Positions 52,220 to 56,933 of a DNA stretch of 56,933 bases are shown one piece after another. Origin of the DNA: an uncultured Lachnospiraceae bacterium (GTDB lineage: Bacteria; Bacillota; Clostridia; Lachnospirales; Lachnospiraceae); assembly GCA_944381535.1 (NCBI GenBank), contig CALWLN010000212.1, positions 1-56,933 on the forward strand, in the 5' to 3' direction. The position numbers and the translations under genes were made by a program. Below the pieces are notes generated by a model, which was not told the DNA's origin, did not search any database, and saw only the letters and a program-made list of their open reading frames with translations. How positions within the stretch are numbered: position 1 is the first letter of the stretch; every line of letters begins with the position of its first letter.

Positions 52220-53078
52220 CTGAAGCCGCTGTCCCGAAATACTTTGGCTGGCTCTCCAAGGCATAAGAGCGGTTTCTGGCGTGCCGCAACCGGTATTCCA
52301 CCGGGGAATACTGCTCCTTCGCCTTAAAGAAACGGCTGAAATAATGTACGCTGTTAAACCCCACCTGCTCAGAGATCTCCGAAATACTATAATCCGTATC
52401 GACCAGAAGCTCCCGAGCTTTCTTAAGGCGCAACTGAATGATATAATTGCGGGGCGTTGTTCCATAAACCTCCCTGAAATTTGCCAGCAGGGTGGTTTTG
52501 TTATAATTGATAAGTGCCGCCAGTTCTTCCAGCGAAATCTGACTCATGTAATGATTTCTGCAATAGCGCTCCACTTTCTGCATATCCTTCTCCTGCTGCT
52601 GCCGTAGATTCTCTGTCTCAAGTTCCTCTTCCACCACACCCGGCACAGAATGGGGACGAATCAACTCCATCAGGATCATCCAGAAATAGCAGGCGCTCAT
52701 CTGTGTATAAAAGGTCCGTTTCGCCTCACACTCCTGTAAAATTCCCTGAAAGCAGGATCTCACCAGATGAAAATTCTCAACAGTTACCACTTGGGTCATC
52801 CCCCGAAGCTGCAGCATCAGCTGCGTATCATGTACGTCAAATGCAGCCTCATAGATATGAAAAGCTTCCCTGTTCCCCGCTTCTTTGCGCATCACACATG
52901 AAGTCCCGGGCTGAATCAAAATCATATCATTTGATTTCAGCATCCATTCTTGCTCCTTAGTCACAACCCGAATCTTCCCCCCGGAAACCGCAAGCAGCCG
53001 GAAAGGTTTTTTCTCACCGGATTTGTTCTCCCAGTCACAAGTATACTCGCCACACTGCAGTAAATTAAAGCTGTTCAT
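52191..53078 (-). CDS. AraC family regulator
   Basis: A cupin-like sensor (NDMILIQPGTSCVMRK) precedes an AraC domain with ISLEELAALINYNKTTLLAN, YGTTPRNYIIQLRLKKAREL and ISEISEQVGFNSVHYFSRFF, ending KAKEQYSPVEYR. Start follows GAGGGTGATGGA. The last about 25 residues are outside the family pattern and overlap the DUF624 gene end. It is divergent from a second AraC gene at 53283, with 204 bp between them. Confidence 0.92.
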   Translation of the reverse strand: MNSFNLLQCGEYTCDWENKSGEKKPFRLLAVSGGKIRVVTKEQEWMLKSNDMILIQPGTSCVMRKEAGNREAFHIYEAAFDVHDTQLMLQLRGMTQVVTVENFHLVRSCFQGILQECEAKRTFYTQMSACYFWMILMELIRPHSVPGVVEEELETENLRQQQEKDMQKVERYCRNHYMSQISLEELAALINYNKTTLLANFREVYGTTPRNYIIQLRLKKARELLVDTDYSISEISEQVGFNSVHYFSRFFKAKEQYSPVEYRLRHARNRSYALESQPKYFGTAASAMIPSAGVY

Positions 53079-53282
53079 TCCATCACCCTCAATCCTTTAT
53101 GCCTGAAAATACGTCTAAGCTGCACATGAACTACATAAAACACAGAAATATAGAAATTTTGAATTCTCTTCTTGTTTTCTCTGTGTTATTATGATAACAT
53201 AAAAAAGTGTACAAATTTGTAACTATTTCATCTTTTATTTGCACTTTATTGACCATATCCAACCAAAAAGCAGGTGATTTTA

Positions 53283-54185
53283 TTGGCAGGTTTACTGAAC
53301 AACAACTTTCAATCTCGTTATTTTAAACTTCCCATCGCAACCCATGTGGTAAAAGAGCCGCCTCATAACATGGAAGACACCATTGCGCCATTTGTATTAA
53401 AACACTACCATAAAGAATTTGAAGTCATCGGCGTAATCTCCGGCTGCTGCGATTTTATCATAGATAACAGTACTTATCCGCTGGAAAAAGGAGATCTCCT
53501 GTTGATTCCTCCCTATTCATCCCACTATGGAAGCGCGTTGCCGGGAGATGCCCACTCCCACTTCTGTTTCTGTTTCGATTTATCGCTGCTGCAAAGTGAA
53601 TACCTGGAGAAAAATCTGGAAACCGGTACCCTGGACGTCACCCGCCAGTTATCTCACCACTATCCAGATACCGCCTTCTTCTATGATATTGCCCGCCGGG
53701 TATATCAGCAATGCGAATCCATGCCCAACGGCTGGGAATACATTGTCCGGGGCCAGCTTCTGACCCTGTTTGGAATGCTGGAACAGAAAAATCTTCTTAT
53801 AACTAAAATCAAAGGAAACCGGAAGGATGACTTCGGCTTAAATGTCTTAAACATTTTAAGCCAGAAATATGACCAAAGCATTTCCTCCAATGATGTGGCC
53901 GCTTCCCTCTCCTACAGCCAGAGCTATTTCTGCCGCAAATTTCACGATGCCTTCGGGCTTACCTTCCAGCAGTACCTGAGCCAGTACCGTCTGTCCCGGG
54001 CACGCCTTTTTCTGTCCCAGAAAAATATTTCCGTGGAGGAGGTAGCCCGCCGTGTAGGCTTTAACCATGTGGGCTATTTCACCCGTCAGTTTCATGAGGC
54101 TTACGGCTGCACCCCCAAGCAGTTCCAAAAGAACCAGGTGGAGGCCGCCGATTTTCAGACCTACTACCGAAGCAGTGAAGAATAA
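53283..54185 (+). CDS. AraC family regulator
   Basis: The sensor half contains KHYHKEFEVIGVISGCCDFI and KGDLLLIPPYSSHYGSAL, a cupin pattern with an HYH metal-type motif. The C-terminal AraC domain has ISSNDVAASLSYSQSYFCRK, FGLTFQQYLSQYRLSRARLF and VEEVARRVGFNHVGYFTRQF, ending CTPKQFQKNQ. The best start is TTG at 53283, five bases after AGGTGA; GTG at 53274 is an alternative. It lies 90 bp from the end of the convergent nanK gene, but its targets cannot be read from position alone. Confidence 0.9.
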   Translation: MAGLLNNNFQSRYFKLPIATHVVKEPPHNMEDTIAPFVLKHYHKEFEVIGVISGCCDFIIDNSTYPLEKGDLLLIPPYSSHYGSALPGDAHSHFCFCFDLSLLQSEYLEKNLETGTLDVTRQLSHHYPDTAFFYDIARRVYQQCESMPNGWEYIVRGQLLTLFGMLEQKNLLITKIKGNRKDDFGLNVLNILSQKYDQSISSNDVAASLSYSQSYFCRKFHDAFGLTFQQYLSQYRLSRARLFLSQKNISVEEVARRVGFNHVGYFTRQFHEAYGCTPKQFQKNQVEAADFQTYYRSSEE

Positions 54186-54275
54186 AAAGCGGGGCTGTCG
54201 CACTGAATTGATATCACAGATCGCATCCGACACAATCAACATATTCATATCCGTTTCTCTCCATTCCTTTCTTGT

Positions 54276-55169
54276 TCAAATCGTCCTCCCTTGCCGGTCC
54301 ATAAAATGGTAGAACGCACCTATCATGCCGGCATCATTTTTAAGGACCGCAAAGCGGAGCTTCAGCGCATGATACACCACCGGTTTTAAATACAACCGCA
54401 GGGTGCGGTCGATTCTGGGTGCCAGATATTCCTTCTGAGCCATGATGCCTCCTCCCAGGACCACTACATCCGGATTCAGTATATAGCAGATGCCTCCGAT
54501 CCCTTTTCCCAGCACGTCGCACATTTCATCGATGGCCTTTTCACAGATGACATCTCCCCGCTTCGCAGTTTCAAACACACGCTTTCCGTTCCAATTTTCC
54601 TGGGAATCGTGCTTTTTTTCCGCCACCTTTCTGCACATGGCGCTGGCTGAGCCCACATCCTGGAACTCCCTGCTGTCGATGGGCAGATATCCCACCTCCA
54701 TGGCGCTGGCAGAAGTTCCGTGAAGCACCTTGCCATCCAGCACCGCACATCCGCCGATTCCGGTTCCCACGGTAAGACAGACCATGTTTTTACTGCCCTT
54801 TCCTGCGCCCCGGCGATATTCCGCCAGGCCCGCACAGTTTACATCATTTTCCACCTCGCAGGGCACGCCAAAGCTCTCCTCCACGGCCTTCTTCAACGGA
54901 GTTCCGGCATATCCCGGCGCCGTCTTGCTGGCATAGATGATCTCACCCTTATCGACGTCTACCACTCCCATGGTGGAAATGCAAACACCGGAGATTTCGA
55001 AGCGGTTTTTGTACTCCTCAATGATTCTCAATACGGAATCCAGAACTGCCTGCCCGCCCTCCTGGGCCGGAGTTTTACAATGAGATTTTTCCTCAAGATT
55101 CCCATTTTCATTCAAAATGCCGTGTTTTATCTCTGTTCCGCCCACGTCAAGCGCCACATATCTTTTCAT
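54276..55169 (-). CDS. nanK: ROK family kinase, probable N-acetylmannosamine kinase
   Basis: The ROK fold starts YVALDVGGTEIKHGIL with the phosphate-1 loop. It continues with ENDVNCAGLAEYRRGAGKG and LTVGTGIGGCAVLDGKVLHG. The usual ROK zinc motif (CxCGxxGCxE) is missing; instead the segment reads MEVGYLPIDSREFQDVGSAS, as in a zinc-free branch. The ATGA overlap with nanE indicates that it phosphorylates N-acetylmannosamine from sialic acid. Glucokinase-like activity is an alternative. Length is 297 residues, as usual. Confidence 0.88.
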   Translation of the reverse strand: MKRYVALDVGGTEIKHGILNENGNLEEKSHCKTPAQEGGQAVLDSVLRIIEEYKNRFEISGVCISTMGVVDVDKGEIIYASKTAPGYAGTPLKKAVEESFGVPCEVENDVNCAGLAEYRRGAGKGSKNMVCLTVGTGIGGCAVLDGKVLHGTSASAMEVGYLPIDSREFQDVGSASAMCRKVAEKKHDSQENWNGKRVFETAKRGDVICEKAIDEMCDVLGKGIGGICYILNPDVVVLGGGIMAQKEYLAPRIDRTLRLYLKPVVYHALKLRFAVLKNDAGMIGAFYHFMDRQGRTI

Positions 55170-55864
55170 TTGCCGCCTTCTTTCAGCGCATCTGTAAACG
55201 CCTTTGTAATCAGTTGGGGCCTGGTGATGGCCGAGCCCACAACCACGCTATATACGCCAAGTTCCATCACCCGCCTCGCTTTTCCGGGTGTATCAATATT
55301 TCCCTCGCCGATGACCGGATGCCGCAGCGTACCCACGGCCCGCCGTATCAATTCAAAATCGTTGGCCTCAATCCTGTAGCCGGAACTCTCCTTCGTGTAG
55401 CCCACCAGCGTCGTTCCGATAAAATCAAATCCCAGCTCGTCGGCATACCGCATTTCCTCCAGTGTGGAGCAATCCGCCATCAATAGCTGTCCCGGATATT
55501 TTTCCCGCACACAAGCGTAAAATTCCGCCAGACTCCTGCCGTCGGGCCGTATCCGGCAGGTGGCATCGGTGGCGATAATCTCCGGCTTTACCTCCATCAG
55601 CTCCTCCACCTCTCTGAGAGTGGGCGTGATGCGGACGGGACAGTCCGGATAATCCCGCTTTACAATACCGATAATCGGAAGATCTACGTTCTTCCTGATT
55701 TCCGCAATGTCCTCTCTGGAATTCGCCCGGATTCCGCAAGCGCCGCCCTCCTTTGCCGCCAGCGCCATCCTCCCCATGATAAAGGAGGAGTGCAGGGGTT
55801 CCTCCGGCAACGCCTGGCAGGACACGATTAATTTATGATAGACTGATTCTATTGACTTACTCAT
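55166..55864 (-). CDS. nanE: N-acetylmannosamine-6-phosphate 2-epimerase
   Basis: NanE converts ManNAc-6-phosphate to GlcNAc-6-phosphate in sialic acid breakdown. Family blocks are IVSCQALPEEPLHSSFIMGR, GGACGIRANSREDIAEIRK, LPIIGIVKRDYPDCPVRITP, IIATDATCRIRPDG and VIGEGNIDTPGKARRVMELG. The 232-residue length and TIM-barrel order are normal. The start follows GATGAGGAAGC. It overlaps nanK by 4 nt and follows the broken permease gene by 54 bp. The lyase NanA is not in the window. Confidence 0.96.
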   Translation of the reverse strand: MSKSIESVYHKLIVSCQALPEEPLHSSFIMGRMALAAKEGGACGIRANSREDIAEIRKNVDLPIIGIVKRDYPDCPVRITPTLREVEELMEVKPEIIATDATCRIRPDGRSLAEFYACVREKYPGQLLMADCSTLEEMRYADELGFDFIGTTLVGYTKESSGYRIEANDFELIRRAVGTLRHPVIGEGNIDTPGKARRVMELGVYSVVVGSAITRPQLITKAFTDALKEGGK

Positions 55865-55918
55865 TTTAGCTTCCTCATCTGTGCCGTATACTGAAAACGG
55901 CTGCTTCTAAATTTTTCC

Positions 55919-56671
55919 TTACTTTATGCCCGATGTGGTCTGAATCCCGTTCAGGAACGCATTCTGGCAGAAAAAGAAAATCACGATCAGCGGAATCGTA
56001 AAGATAGTGCTGGCTGCCATCAAAAGCGTCCACTCCGGATTCGCCGAGGTTTTGAACATCTGAAGGCCGATACCCAGGGTGTACAGCTCGCTGTCCTGTA
56101 GATACATCAGCAGTCCTACATAATCGTTCCAGCCGCCGATAAACACCATGACCGCCACCATAGTCAGAATAGAGAAGCACATGGGATAGACAATGTTATA
56201 GAGAATCCGGAAATCCCCTGCGCCGTCAATGCGGGATACCTCAATGACGCGTGGGCAGCGTCTTCATAAACTGCTGGAACAGGTATATATAGTATGTGCT
56301 CCCGAAGAAGCTGGGAAGTATCAACGAAACAAAGGTATTCAGTAAGTGCAGCTTGGACCAGGTAGTGTACATGGGAATCCGCGTCACCTGGGCTGGGATC
56401 ATCATGGTCATCAACATGACGGGAAACAGGCACTTTCCTCCCTTCCAGGAAATCTTAGTCAGGAAATACGCCACTATGGGACAGGAAATCAGGGTGCCCA
56501 GCACCTGACCCAGTGAGTTGTTCAGCATATTTCTGATGTATTTTGCCAGATCCATCCGCTGGAGAACCTCCAGGAAGTTATCCCATTTCACGGGATTGGG
56601 AAGGGCATGGCAAACATCAAACACAGGAAAATCAGGGCAATGATCCCCAGCACATGGGTAACTTTCCGCAT
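55919..56671 (-). pseudogene. Carbohydrate ABC permease (MalG type), broken by two lesions
   Basis: Three frames are needed to read this permease. The first starts at 56671 with MRKVTHVLGIIALIFLCLMF and stops at 56588. The second resumes at NPVKWDNFLEVLQRMDLAKY and runs through four membrane segments to MKTLPTRH, stopping at 56241. The third continues VIEVSRIDGAGDFRILYNIV to the C-terminus at 55919. Between the first two frames about 25 residues normal for the family are missing, so a deletion occurred near 56600. Between the second and third a single extra base near 56250 shifts frame just before the EAA loop. It belongs to the nan genes by position. Confidence 0.85.
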
Positions 56672-56757
56672 TCACCCTTATATATCATTATCTCACAGAT
56701 TACTCTTGCTCGTACTATAAATGTATCATCAATTTCTACCGGCGGTCCTGCGTTCCG

Positions 56758-56933
56758 TTACAACACAACCTCCCGGTGCTGGGCGGCCGAGTCGTACATG
56801 GCCTGCATCATGCGGGCGGTGACGATGGCCGTATCAATATGGGACGGCAGCTTTTCTCCCGTGCGGACGCAGTGCGCAAAGCCGTTGATCTCATTTTCAA
56901 ACATGGACGTATTCTTCCCTTCCGGCGTAAACT
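56758..56933 (-). CDS. Gfo/Idh/MocA family oxidoreductase (3' end, runs off the window)
   Basis: The visible 57 codons read TSMFENEINGFAHCVRTGEK, then SHIDTAIVTARMMQAMYDSA and a short tail AAQHREVVL. This is the usual C-terminal helix and tail of Gfo/Idh/MocA oxidoreductases, in which the last part packs against the sugar-binding domain. The gene continues beyond the window, upstream of the broken permease gene and in the same direction, so it may be part of the same transcript. Confidence 0.8.
   Translation of the reverse strand, partial: FTPEGKNTSMFENEINGFAHCVRTGEKLPSHIDTAIVTARMMQAMYDSAAQHREVVL

Noticed and set aside
1-56933. tRNA or rRNA genes
   Set aside because: No cloverleaf with TTCGA-type T-loop or rRNA segment was recognised between genes; a tRNA search program would be needed to exclude them fully.

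Overview
The window reads as chromosomal DNA of a spore-forming, gut-type Clostridia, most likely Lachnospiraceae. The signs are spoVT, a T-box-controlled trp operon, YesM/YesN-type two-component regulation, many AraC regulators, sugar ABC importers without their own ATPase, and several glycoside hydrolases. The family assignment is inference from gene content; no marker gene settles it.

Layout. (1) 1-6820: a minus-strand trpEGDCFBA operon with a consensus promoter, a tryptophan T-box (specifier UGG) and a leader terminator. Four neighbouring genes are joined by 4-nt ATGA overlaps. The middle of the operon carries short tandem repeats: a 51-bp duplication before trpD, 36-bp repeats in the trpD tail, 33-bp repeats inside trpC, and a repeated start region at trpF. 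(2) 6847-9162: a decayed toxin-antitoxin locus. A HigA-type HTH/ImmA-IrrE protein is intact, its HigB-like toxin is cut at both ends, and a truncated IS1182-type transposase abuts the toxin. (3) 9287-29898: a minus-strand glycan-use region with two GH38 alpha-mannosidases, a GH125 alpha-1,6-mannosidase, a sulfatase, a response regulator, a histidine kinase, a kinase-linked lipoprotein, an ABC importer (binding protein and two permeases), alpha-glucan phosphorylase and 4-alpha-glucanotransferase. (4) 30170-38185: a UROD-like protein, two AraC regulators, a Gfo/Idh/MocA oxidoreductase, a YhaN-like ATPase separated from its YhaO-like nuclease partner, and an MNT-HEPN pair fused translationally to yhaO. 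(5) 38182-45193: serine dehydratase (sdaAB, sdaAA), tcdA, spoVT, a GT51 transglycosylase and a short UvrA paralogue. (6) 45296-52219: AraC, an FAD oxidoreductase, a stub of a binding protein, a GH78 rhamnosidase, an MBL-fold hydrolase and a DUF624 membrane protein. (7) 52191-56933: a divergent AraC pair, nanE-nanK, a permease broken by two lesions, and the 3' end of another Gfo/Idh/MocA gene.

How it works together. Regions 3, 4, 6 and 7 look like separate host- or plant-glycan modules, each with its own regulator. Region 3 would strip mannose and sulfate from N-glycan-like material, while its transporter is co-transcribed with alpha-glucan phosphorolysis. The nan module would handle N-acetylmannosamine from sialic acid, but its transporter permease is broken here.

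The features most worth following up are the in-frame tandem duplications around gene ends in the trp operon (and one at the GH125 gene), and the MNT-HEPN-YhaO arrangement with a displaced YhaN.
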